From Candidatus Villigracilis vicinus (GTDB lineage Bacteria; Chloroflexota; Anaerolineae; Anaerolineales; Villigracilaceae), in contig JADKIL010000011.1 in assembly GCA_016721315.1 (NCBI GenBank), positions 1 through 5,446 on the forward strand: DNA of 5,446 nucleotides. Direction: 5' to 3'. Made by a program: the position numbers and the translations under genes. Shown here in pieces: positions 1 to 5,446 of the stretch. The notes under the pieces are model-generated. The model did not search any database, had not been told where the DNA came from, and worked only from the letters and a program-made list of their open reading frames with translations. The first letter of the stretch is position 1. The number at the start of each line of letters is the position of its first letter.

Positions 1-1750
1 TTAGGTCATATTGTCGCAGAAGGCGAAACCGAAACGCATGTAGAAGAAAAGCGAACAAAGCGAAAATCATAAGGCATTTATTACACGCCTACTTTTGTAA
101 CAAAATACATCGTTCAGCAAACCGTAGGAAAGTATCTTGAAGAAAACGGATACAACCCATCGAAGCCGCCTCGCGTGTTGGATATGGCTTGCGGTTCTGG
201 TTCATTCTTGATTGAAGCGTTTGACGTGGTTGATAATTTTGTAGCCAAGCAACGCGGACAGGCTCAAAAAGGCGAAGTAGATTTTTATGATAGAGCAAGA
301 CAATTAGAAGTTTTGCAAAATTGTATTTTTGGCGTGGACAAAGACAAGCAAGCCGTAGAAGTGGCGCGTTTGAATTTGCTTTTGCGTGGCTTACATTCAC
401 GCGAAAAATTGCCCATGCTGGAAAATATTCATTATGCAGATAGTCTAAAACCTGAAACTTGGATTGGGATTTTTCGCAGGCAACAAAAGATGGTGGTTTT
501 GATGTAATCATTGGCAATCCGCCATACATACGATTTGAAAATTTGCCTGAAAGCGAAAGAGAAGATTATGCAAATTCTGGATTTTTCAAAACAGCATATC
601 AAAAATTTGATATTTACGTTCTCTTTCTCGAAAGGGCAATTTCTTGAAAACTGGCGGGCGCATTGGTTTTATTATCCCGTCTGCCATTTTGAATCAAACT
701 TACGCAATGCCGCTCAGAAAACTTATTTTAGAAACTGGATGTATTGAAAACATTGTAGATTTTTCTGGTTACAAAGTTTTCCAAGACGCAACCGTTGAAA
801 CTTGTGTTCTTGTGATAAAGAAAACATCAGATGAAAAGACAAGGAAAGAGAATCGCATAGCAATTGTGCCGAAGGGCGATTTTAGCGATGGAATAATTGG
901 TAAACAAACAATTGAAATTGGTCAAAAAGACATTCGAGACCACACCACAAAATTAAGTTTCGCCTTGATATTGGAGATCCAATAGCGCCTCTTGTACAAG
1001 AAAATTGAAAATCAAAGCGTTAATTTTGGCGATTTATTTTATGTAAGCAAAGGTATAGTTGCTTACACAGAAGATGGCGTAAAAATCTGACTTCTTGCAT
1101 AAAAAGAAAGCAAAGAAAAATTTTGTTCCTTACTTGGAAGGGAAAGACGTTCAAAGATACGTGGTTGAGTTCAAAGAATTGTATTTGGATTACCAACCTT
1201 CCATCATGGCGCGTCCAACATTCCAAGAATTGCATGAAAGCCCAAAAATTCTTGTACGTGCAATTGCACAAGGATTACTCGAACTTATGACGAAGCAGGA
1301 TTTTACGTAGACCAAAAATTGATTTGTTGCGTTCAATATAAATTACTCAACGAGCAACGACAAGTCAAATTGCCCGAAAATTATTCACCTTCAAATCAAT
1401 ATTCCGACTGTTACGCATTAGGTTTATTGAACTCAAAACTTTTGCTTTATTATTACCGAACTGTGCTTTTCAATGGATTAAGTATATTGCCTGAGCATAT
1501 TCGCCGTATTCCTGTGCATCGTATCAATTTTGAAAATCAAGCCGAAAAACGGCTCACAACGAAATTGCAAAACTGGTCGAAAAATGCTTGTCTTGCAAAA
1601 GAGCGTCAAGCCGTGCGCCCCGAAGATAATTTAGACCATGCAAGAAATCTTGACCGCCAAATAAAAGACATTAATTCCGAAATTGATAAAAGAGTCTTCA
1701 AGTTGTATGGCTTGGAGTGATGAAGAAATAAAATTGTGGAAGCGAAGTAG
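1..1750 (+). pseudogene. Type IIG-like adenine-specific DNA methyltransferase / restriction enzyme, 5' truncated by window and multiply frameshifted
   Basis: The pieces join into one protein of roughly 580 residues that would methylate adenine in DNA, and perhaps also cleave it. In order: a motif X-like GIYYTPTFVTKYIV (from 73), SAM-binding motif I DMACGSGSF (181-207), an FGVDKD acidic segment (about 329-346), catalytic motif IV NPPY (about 519-530), a GGRIGFIIPSAIL segment (about 650-690), then a TaqI-like C-terminal specificity region (LNSKLLLYYYRT; LPEHIRRIPVHRI; final LYGL-SDEEI). The frame is broken by TAA at 70-72, probably once CAA, and by shifts near 460, 640, 958, 990, 1083, 1280, 1552, 1603, 1713 and 1733. 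Restoring them gives a natural stop at 1748-1750. Most shifts fit a gain or loss of one base in a run of 2-5 identical bases. The motif order resembles Eco57I/TaqI-type enzymes. It is either a decayed gene or a badly base-called one; the family is clear, the exact type is not. No partner restriction or specificity gene is visible. Confidence 0.88.
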
Positions 1751-1802
1751 TAAAATGGGTTTAGGTCTTTAATGGCAAAGAGTCTTGCAGGTCAAGGGCG
1801 GG

Positions 1803-1928
1803 GTCTAACAAAGCGCACCTGACGTGTGGGATCTGCATCGATTTACAGGCATTTTCTGGCTTTGGGCTTTTCCTACATCTCAGAGCGAATCCAAGCCCGC
1901 CCACACGCGGTAACGCAAACCGTTGGGC
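1803..1928 (+). repeat. attC-like recombination site 1 (126 bp)
   Basis: The element starts with R''-like GTCTAAC (1803-1809) and ends with R'-like GTTGGGC (1922-1928), fitting RYYYAAC and GTTRRRY. Between them the arms fold. CGTGTGGG at 1823-1830 pairs perfectly with CCCACACG at 1900-1907. ACC (1817-1819) pairs with GGT (1909-1911), and GCG (1813-1815) with CGC (1914-1916), leaving small bulges and an unpaired A-rich spacer. This is the R-spacer-L-hairpin plan of integron attC sites. R'' and R' of this copy are not perfectly complementary, as expected in an integrated array where R' belongs to the next cassette. Relative to the other two copies it lacks the TG in GCGTGCACC. It begins about 50 bases after the methyltransferase end. 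A dispersed non-integron repeat of similar shape remains possible. Confidence 0.7.
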
Positions 1929-2060
1929 AGGTGCTTGGAGAAAACCTTCCGTGTCAAATTTACTTGTGTTTCAATTCAGTGTTGAATTTCGGAAAGCAAG
2001 AAAAAGAATTGGCTTTATCATCTAAATTGCTGTCGCATTATTATCTAGCAGGAGAACGAG

Positions 2061-2327
2061 ATGACACTAAAAGACGCTGAATATTTTATAAAGGCGTTCA
2101 ATAAACAAATAAAATTTAATAAACGCTATTCACATTCAAATATTGGTTATGGTGGGAATGTAATGCCTGTTCTCGAAATATATCAAAGCCTTTCTGAGTT
2201 TAGCGAAAGAGACGCATTTAGAAAAACTATTACGAGTTTTTTAGAAAGTCCCAATTTAGAAAAACGAGAATTTGCTATAGACTTATGTTTAGGTTTTTTT
2301 GTTTTTCGGGACGCAATAGGGCGTTAA
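2061..2327 (+). CDS. Hypothetical protein, 88 aa, small cassette-type gene
   Basis: I do not recognise a family. The start ATG is preceded by AGGAG at 2050-2054 with a 6-nt spacer, so initiation looks good, and the frame ends at TAA 2325-2327. The product is soluble, with no signal peptide or membrane segment. It is rich in Lys, Phe, Glu and Ile, and its second half (FLESPNLEKREFAIDLCLGF) looks alpha-helical, loosely like one HEAT-type helical pair. The gene lies alone between two attC-like sites, about 130 bases after the first and about 200 before the second, the usual position of a single-gene integron cassette. Small helical cassette proteins are often antitoxins, immunity proteins or orphans, but nothing here selects among these. 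Real gene likely; function unknown. Confidence 0.65.
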   Translation: MTLKDAEYFIKAFNKQIKFNKRYSHSNIGYGGNVMPVLEIYQSLSEFSERDAFRKTITSFLESPNLEKREFAIDLCLGFFVFRDAIGR

Positions 2328-2524
2328 GAATTTTTTCTGGCAAGGTTTAGTTTGCAGGACTATTTTTCAGCAAGCGTTTTGAAAAGTTAGGCTTTGGCAC
2401 TTTTTGCTCCACGGTTTTTATTTCGGTCAAGTAGTCATTGCCAAAAATAAAGTTGTGTGTAAAAGTTAATCAAATTGGTTGTGGTTATGGTTTTCAGTCA
2501 GCAAGTCTTGCTCAAGTCGCACCT

Positions 2525-2640
2525 GCCCAACAAAGCGTGCACCCGACGCTGGGGATCGCCCAACCCACACCCCCCCCAGCCCCGCATTTTTGGGTGGGCG
2601 CCTGCGGCCGTCCCGCCCCAGCAAAGCAAAACCGTTGGGC
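2525..2640 (+). repeat. attC-like recombination site 2 (116 bp, GC-rich)
   Basis: R'' GCCCAAC (2525-2531) and R' GTTGGGC (2634-2640) are exact reverse complements. Inside, GCTGGGG (2548-2554) pairs with CCCCAGC (2616-2622). Further in, CGCCCAACCC (2557-2566) pairs with GGGTGGGCG (2592-2600) apart from one bulged A, giving a long hairpin. The first 32 bases match site 3 at 28 positions. The element is much richer in G and C than the flanking genes and contains a run of nine C (about 2570-2577 and neighbours). An open frame runs through it from 2438 into the next gene, giving a Pro/Ala-rich peptide that I regard as non-coding translation of the repeat. Confidence 0.72.
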
Positions 2641-2673
2641 AGTTCCTTGCAAAATCAAAAGCCCCCTTAAAAT

Positions 2674-2678
2674 AAGGA
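2674..2678 (+). promoter_or_regulatory. Ribosome binding site fixing a TTG start
   Basis: AAGGA, 8 nt before TTG at 2687-2689. It is the only good Shine-Dalgarno match between the attC-like site and the first membrane segment of the downstream protein. It argues for a start just after the repeat rather than at ATG 2438, which would translate the repeat. Confidence 0.6.
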
Positions 2679-2686
2679 AATCTGTC

Positions 2687-3289
2687 TTGAATATATTCTT
2701 ACCGTACTTCCTCCCAATCTATCTTGTTACATATTTTTTCACGGCTTTTATTTGGCGTTCCTACATTGTATGGAAAACAACTGGTATAAAGCCCTACACT
2801 TTTGGTAAAACAGATACCGCTCACGATTTTGTCGGTATTCTTTTTCGCCTAACACTACTATCTTGCGCTATCGTAGTTTGTGTTTACTCTTTTTTGCCAG
2901 ATTGGTATAAATATCTTGTTCCTGTCTTTTGGTTACTGAATCCTATCTATTCTTATGTTGGAATAGGATTGTTAAGCATATCGCTAATCTGGACATTTGT
3001 TGCACAGTTACAAATGGGCAATTCTTGGCGAATTGGAATTGACGCAGAACATAAAACGGAATTGATTCAAACTGGCATTTTTCGCTTATCACGCAATCCC
3101 ATTTTTCTTGGAATGCGGCTAACTTTGTTAGGGTTATTTTTTATATTGCCAAATGTCGCAACCTTTGCAATAATTGTCGTTGGCGATGTACTCATGCAAA
3201 TCCAAGTTAGGTTGGAAGAAGAATTTCTTTCCCATACACACGGAATAGCATATCAGGATTATTGCCAAAAGACCCGCCGTTGGATATGA
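2687..3289 (+). CDS. Isoprenylcysteine carboxyl methyltransferase-like membrane protein
   Basis: A 200-residue integral membrane protein of the ICMT/PEMT-like methyltransferase group, which transfers methyl groups from SAM to small or lipid-linked acceptors. Its bacterial substrate is generally unknown. Hydrophobic segments lie at about 3-23, 47-68, 91-109 and 139-169. The signature half is C-terminal: WRIGID (114-119), GIFRLSRNPIFLGM (130-143) and RLEEEFL with G..Y..Y....RRW (175-199), the cofactor and acceptor motifs of this group. I chose TTG 2687 because AAGGA sits 8 nt upstream and because the frame extension back to ATG 2438 only translates the attC-like repeat (residues like APAQQSVHPTLG). 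The length then fits the family. Stop TGA is followed directly by a second TGA. The cation efflux gene begins 25 nt later, so the two are probably cotranscribed. It is the first gene after the repeat. Confidence 0.82.
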   Translation: MNIFLPYFLPIYLVTYFFTAFIWRSYIVWKTTGIKPYTFGKTDTAHDFVGILFRLTLLSCAIVVCVYSFLPDWYKYLVPVFWLLNPIYSYVGIGLLSISLIWTFVAQLQMGNSWRIGIDAEHKTELIQTGIFRLSRNPIFLGMRLTLLGLFFILPNVATFAIIVVGDVLMQIQVRLEEEFLSHTHGIAYQDYCQKTRRWI

Positions 3290-3314
3290 TGATTTTTTCA
3301 GGAGTTCTCCATCT

Positions 3315-4277
3315 ATGAAGGAACAACATTCGCATTCTCATTCACACTTTGGCGATTTGACAAAGCAAACGACAAAACGCATTTCTATTTCCTTATTTCT
3401 TACATTGGCATTTGTCGGCTTTGAAGCCCTCGCTGGAATATGGGGAAACAGTCTTGCATTATTGTCCGACGCAGGGCATAACCTCACCGATGTTATCGCT
3501 TTGGGTTTAAGTTGGTACGCAATTCGTGTTAGCACACAGCCCGCTGATGACAAGAAAACTTTCGGCTATCATCGGGCGGGTATTCTTACGGCTTTATTAA
3601 ATTCAACTACATTAATTTTTGTGGCTGGATATATTTTCTATGAAGCCTATCAGCGTTTTATATCGCCGCCCGAAGTTAATTCAGGGATTCTGATTGGGGT
3701 TGGAATTGTCGCTTTTCTAATCAACGCAGGTACAGCGTGGTTAGTTCAGCGCGGCAGTGAGCATGACCTAAATTTACGAAGCGCGTTCGTTCATCTTATG
3801 GGTGATGTGTTTTCTACAATCGGCGCAGTTATCGCGGGTATTATCATAGCCTTTACGGGTTTGAATTGGCTTGACCCGTTAGTAAGTGTCTTGATTGGCG
3901 TATTGATTTTATGGAACGCATGGGGAATTTTGAAAGACACGATAGATATTTTGCTGGAAAGTACGCCGCGCGATGTAGATACAAAAAAATTAGTGGAAAA
4001 TTTGTTGAAAGTTGAAGGCGTGAAAGGCGTTCACGATTTACACGTTTGGAGCATTACGCAAAGTTTACGCGCCCTGTCAGCGCATATCCTTACAGATGAT
4101 GTTTCAATCAGCAATGGCGCGATAATTCAGAAAGAAATTAATGAAATTATCAGCCATCAATATAATATTGGACATGCTACAATACAACTCGAATGTGTTG
4201 GCTGTGAGCCTGATTTGCTTTACTGCGATATTGTAGAGAGTCACAATCACGAACATTCCCACGAATCAACATCTTAA
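3315..4277 (+). CDS. czcD: CzcD-type cation diffusion facilitator (zinc/cobalt/cadmium efflux)
   Basis: A 320-residue proton-coupled divalent metal exporter of the inner membrane that lowers cytoplasmic zinc and similar ions. Six membrane segments are visible at about 23-43, 46-70, 88-111, 124-144, 158-182 and 186-206. The transport site is HxxxD in segment 2 (H55, D59, within LLSDAGHNLTD) and HxxxD in segment 5 (H160, D164, within FVHLMGD), the HD-HD set of zinc-type members. The cytoplasmic C-terminal domain carries GVHDLHVW (H240, H243) and ends with an extra CVGC pair (C294, C297), C304 and a His-rich tail (HNHEHSHE). The N terminus also has a His cluster (HSHSHSH). AGGAG at 3300-3304 lies 10 nt before ATG. 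The frame is intact and full length. The copper-chaperone lipoprotein gene follows after 19 nt. Metal specificity is inferred from the HD-HD set, not proven. Confidence 0.93.
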   Translation: MKEQHSHSHSHFGDLTKQTTKRISISLFLTLAFVGFEALAGIWGNSLALLSDAGHNLTDVIALGLSWYAIRVSTQPADDKKTFGYHRAGILTALLNSTTLIFVAGYIFYEAYQRFISPPEVNSGILIGVGIVAFLINAGTAWLVQRGSEHDLNLRSAFVHLMGDVFSTIGAVIAGIIIAFTGLNWLDPLVSVLIGVLILWNAWGILKDTIDILLESTPRDVDTKKLVENLLKVEGVKGVHDLHVWSITQSLRALSAHILTDDVSISNGAIIQKEINEIISHQYNIGHATIQLECVGCEPDLLYCDIVESHNHEHSHESTS

Positions 4278-4296
4278 ATTCAAGGAGATTGAAAAT

Positions 4297-4722
4297 ATGA
4301 AACGGTTATTGTTAGTATTATTGGCTGTGGTAAGCCTCACTGCCTGCTCGACTTCCAGCGGTACACTCACAGTCAATGACGCTTGGGCGCGTACCGCCAG
4401 CATGGGCGAAAATGGCGCGGCGTATTTTATTATCGAAAATGGCACAAAATCTGACGACATGCTATTAAGTGCCAGTTCTGATATTGCCGAAGCCACAGAA
4501 ATTCACATGAGCATGGCAGACAGTAACGGCGTAATGTCTATGAATATGCAGGAGATGGTAGAGATTCCAGCCAAAGGCACAATAGAATTCAAAACAGGCG
4601 GATTGCACGTCATGTTTATTAATCTCAATCGAGATTTAAAAGTTGGCGATTCGTTTTCTTTGATATTGAATTTCAAAAACGCTGGCAGTATGACGATAGA
4701 AATTCCCGTGCGAGAATATTAA
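4297..4722 (+). CDS. PCu(A)C-family copper chaperone lipoprotein
   Basis: A 141-residue exported protein that binds Cu(I) outside the cytoplasm. Family members deliver copper to cytochrome c oxidase or buffer it. The N terminus has Lys/Arg, a hydrophobic stretch and a lipobox LTAC ending at C17, so it should be lipid-anchored. The mature part shows the full family signature H(M)X10MX21HXM: H70-M71, M82, H104 and M106, with exact spacing. Extra Met residues (M73, M80, M84, M87) surround the site. AAGGAG at 4282-4287 lies 9 nt before ATG. It sits 19 nt after the efflux gene and 49 nt before the rhodanese. No SCO or oxidase gene is visible here, so a role in copper resistance or buffering is as likely as oxidase assembly. 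The family call is firm. Confidence 0.93.
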   Translation: MKRLLLVLLAVVSLTACSTSSGTLTVNDAWARTASMGENGAAYFIIENGTKSDDMLLSASSDIAEATEIHMSMADSNGVMSMNMQEMVEIPAKGTIEFKTGGLHVMFINLNRDLKVGDSFSLILNFKNAGSMTIEIPVREY

Positions 4723-4735
4723 GCCAACTATTATT

Positions 4736-4754
4736 TGGGATGTTTATTTTCCCA
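4736..4754 (+). terminator. Weak hairpin between the copper chaperone and rhodanese genes
   Basis: TGGGA (4736-4740) and TCCCA (4750-4754) form a 5-bp stem with a 9-nt AT-rich loop, followed by TTTTAATTT. It is too weak for a firm intrinsic terminator; it may partly attenuate the operon or protect the mRNA end. It occupies most of the 49-nt gap. Confidence 0.25.
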
Positions 4755-4771
4755 TTTTAATTTGGAGAGTT

Positions 4772-5248
4772 ATGAAAAATCGAAAAAATAAAAATTTTCC
4801 TGTTCTTCTGTTCGTAGCAGGCGGAGTACTGCTACTCTTTACCGCCATATTATTGACGCTACAAAACAACAGCGGGCAGGCAGTCCAATCACCTTCTGTT
4901 TCAAACGAGCACGACGAAGAAACTTACCCTGAAATTAAGCGCGTCTCTGTGGACGACGCAAAAGCCGCGCTTGACGCGGGAACTGCCGTCTTTGTAGATG
5001 TGCGCGGCGCGGATGTATACGCCATGAGTCATATAAAAGGTTCGTTATCCATTCCGCTTGCAGATACGGAAGCGCGTCTCATTGAATTAAATAAAGCGCA
5101 ATGGATTATCACCTATTGCACCTGACCCAGCGAAGAATCCAGCGCCCGTGCGGCGTCTATTTTGCTTGAAAACGGATTTCAAAACGTAACACCCCTTCTC
5201 GGCGGTTTCAATGCTTGGATAGAATCAGGTTATCCTGTCGAGCCGTAG
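4772..5248 (+). CDS. Membrane-anchored rhodanese-like protein with in-frame TGA (candidate selenoprotein)
   Basis: Read through TGA 5123-5125, the frame gives 158 residues. A basic N terminus and a membrane anchor at about 10-30 are followed by a linker and a rhodanese domain at about 55-158, probably outside the cytoplasm. Seen in the domain: VFVDVRGADVY (73-83), SHIKGSLSIPL (86-96), the active loop WIITYCT (111-117), TGA as residue 118, then PSEESSARAA and the typical end LLGGFNAW...GYPVE. C116 aligns with the rhodanese catalytic Cys; residue 118, two places on, is a position where a Cys would fit well. No frameshift or other stop occurs up to TAG 5246-5248. TGA reads as a real stop elsewhere (the tandem TGA ending the methyltransferase-like gene), so general TGA reassignment is unlikely. 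If the TGA is a stop, the product ends at 117 residues without the loop and is dead. GGAGAG at 4764-4769 precedes ATG. Selenocysteine is inferred; Cys-to-stop mutation or base error is the alternative. Confidence 0.8.
5134..5163 (+). promoter_or_regulatory. Candidate bacterial SECIS stem-loop
   Basis: Upper stem GCGCC (5142-5146) pairs with GGCGT (5152-5156, last pair G-U), closing a 5-nt loop CGTGC. A lower stem AGAAT (5134-5138) pairs with ATTTT (5159-5163, one G-U pair), with a small internal loop between the two stems. The loop starts 21 nt after the TGA and has G at its second position, both within what is known of bacterial selenocysteine insertion elements. Such hairpins occur by chance in coding DNA, so this alone is weak. 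With the TGA at a Cys-like site it is suggestive. Confidence 0.4.
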
Positions 5249-5349
5249 AGAGATAGAACATTGTTTTTTCGTCCCATCAAAATAGTTTCTTGTTGTTTTG
5301 TTGGTTATGTGTTTTATTTCAATCAACAAATCCTGCATAACAAAAAACT

Positions 5350-5446
5350 GCCCAACAAAGCGTGCACCTGACGTGTGGGATTCTGCGGCATTTTCAAGCA
5401 TTTTTCTGGCTTCGAGTTTTTTCTGCTCCCAAGCAGAATCCACGCC
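5350..5446 (+). repeat. attC-like recombination site 3, cut by window end
   Basis: R'' GCCCAAC (5350-5356) is followed by AAAGCGTGCACCTGACG, as in site 2, and by GTGTGGG as in site 1. The inner hairpin shows GGATTCTGC (5378-5386) pairing exactly with GCAGAATCC (5433-5441), with the CACG that follows opposite the CGTG of the 5' arm. The 3' L' and R' parts (expected to end in GTTRRRY) lie beyond the window. It begins about 100 bases after the rhodanese stop; those 100 bases hold no gene I can support, only AT-rich sequence and a block shared with the other repeats (5303-5336). Confidence 0.66.

Noticed and set aside
89..529. Minus-strand 146-codon frame opposite the methyltransferase
   Set aside because: The opposite strand carries clear methyltransferase motifs; this is a shadow frame.
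1826..2080. 84-codon frame running from inside site 1 into the small hypothetical gene
   Set aside because: Its first third is the hairpin arm of the repeat, it lacks a ribosome binding site at ATG or at GTG 1931, and it overlaps the better-initiated gene at 2061.
2386..2392. Isolated GTTAGGC matching the R' consensus
   Set aside because: No RYYYAAC partner or folding arms at the proper distance upstream, so probably chance.
2393..2422. Possible promoter TTGGCA with an AT-rich -10 about 17 bases later
   Set aside because: The -10 match is poor and it lies far from the next start; too weak to list.
2475..2675. Two short + strand frames across site 2 giving PTKRAPDAGD-like peptides
   Set aside because: These are out-of-frame readings of the GC-rich repeat, not genes.
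2438..2686. Upstream ATG extension of the ICMT-like gene
   Set aside because: It translates the upstream block and the whole attC-like hairpin into a Pro/Ala-rich peptide with no family match; AAGGA-TTG at 2674-2689 explains the start better.
5225..5443. Minus-strand 72-codon frame over site 3
   Set aside because: It spans the rhodanese 3' end, spacer and repeat arm, has no initiation signal or family features.

Overview
The window reads entirely on the + strand. It looks like a chromosomal accessory region from an uncultured bacterium. The genes are AT-leaning, and the three GCCCAACAAAGCG-type repeats are of a kind I associate with Anaerolineae-like Chloroflexota genomes. That lineage call rests on recall and should be read as tentative.

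Layout. (1) Positions 1-1750 hold the C-terminal two thirds of a type IIG-like adenine-specific DNA methyltransferase / restriction enzyme. It starts outside the window and is broken by one in-frame stop and about ten frameshifts, most of them plus or minus one base in short homopolymers. (2) Positions 1803-1928 form an attC-like folded repeat. (3) Positions 2061-2327 encode a small unknown protein of 88 residues, followed by about 200 bases with no convincing gene. (4) Positions 2525-2640 form a second, GC-rich attC-like repeat. (5) Positions 2687-5248 hold four closely spaced genes: a membrane isoprenylcysteine-methyltransferase-like protein starting at TTG, a CzcD-type cation efflux transporter, a PCu(A)C copper-chaperone lipoprotein, and a membrane-anchored rhodanese. 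(6) From 5350 to the window end lies the first part of a third attC-like repeat.

Two points stand out. First, the rhodanese frame contains an in-frame TGA at codon 118, two residues after the predicted catalytic Cys. It is followed by 40 codons of intact rhodanese sequence, and a stem-loop sits about 21 nt after the TGA. This is what a bacterial selenocysteine codon with a SECIS element looks like, although a point mutation or sequencing error is not excluded. Second, the three repeats carry R''/R' ends (RYYYAAC and GTTRRRY). The R' of each repeat complements the R'' of the following one, which is the rule for integron gene cassettes. On that reading the window holds one small single-gene cassette and one unusually large cassette (about 2.7 kb) carrying a four-gene metal/sulfur operon. 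No integrase is visible.

The operon suggests envelope metal handling: cytoplasmic export by the CDF pump, extracytoplasmic copper binding by the PCu(A)C lipoprotein, and a membrane-tethered sulfur or selenium enzyme. This joint role is inferred from co-location only.
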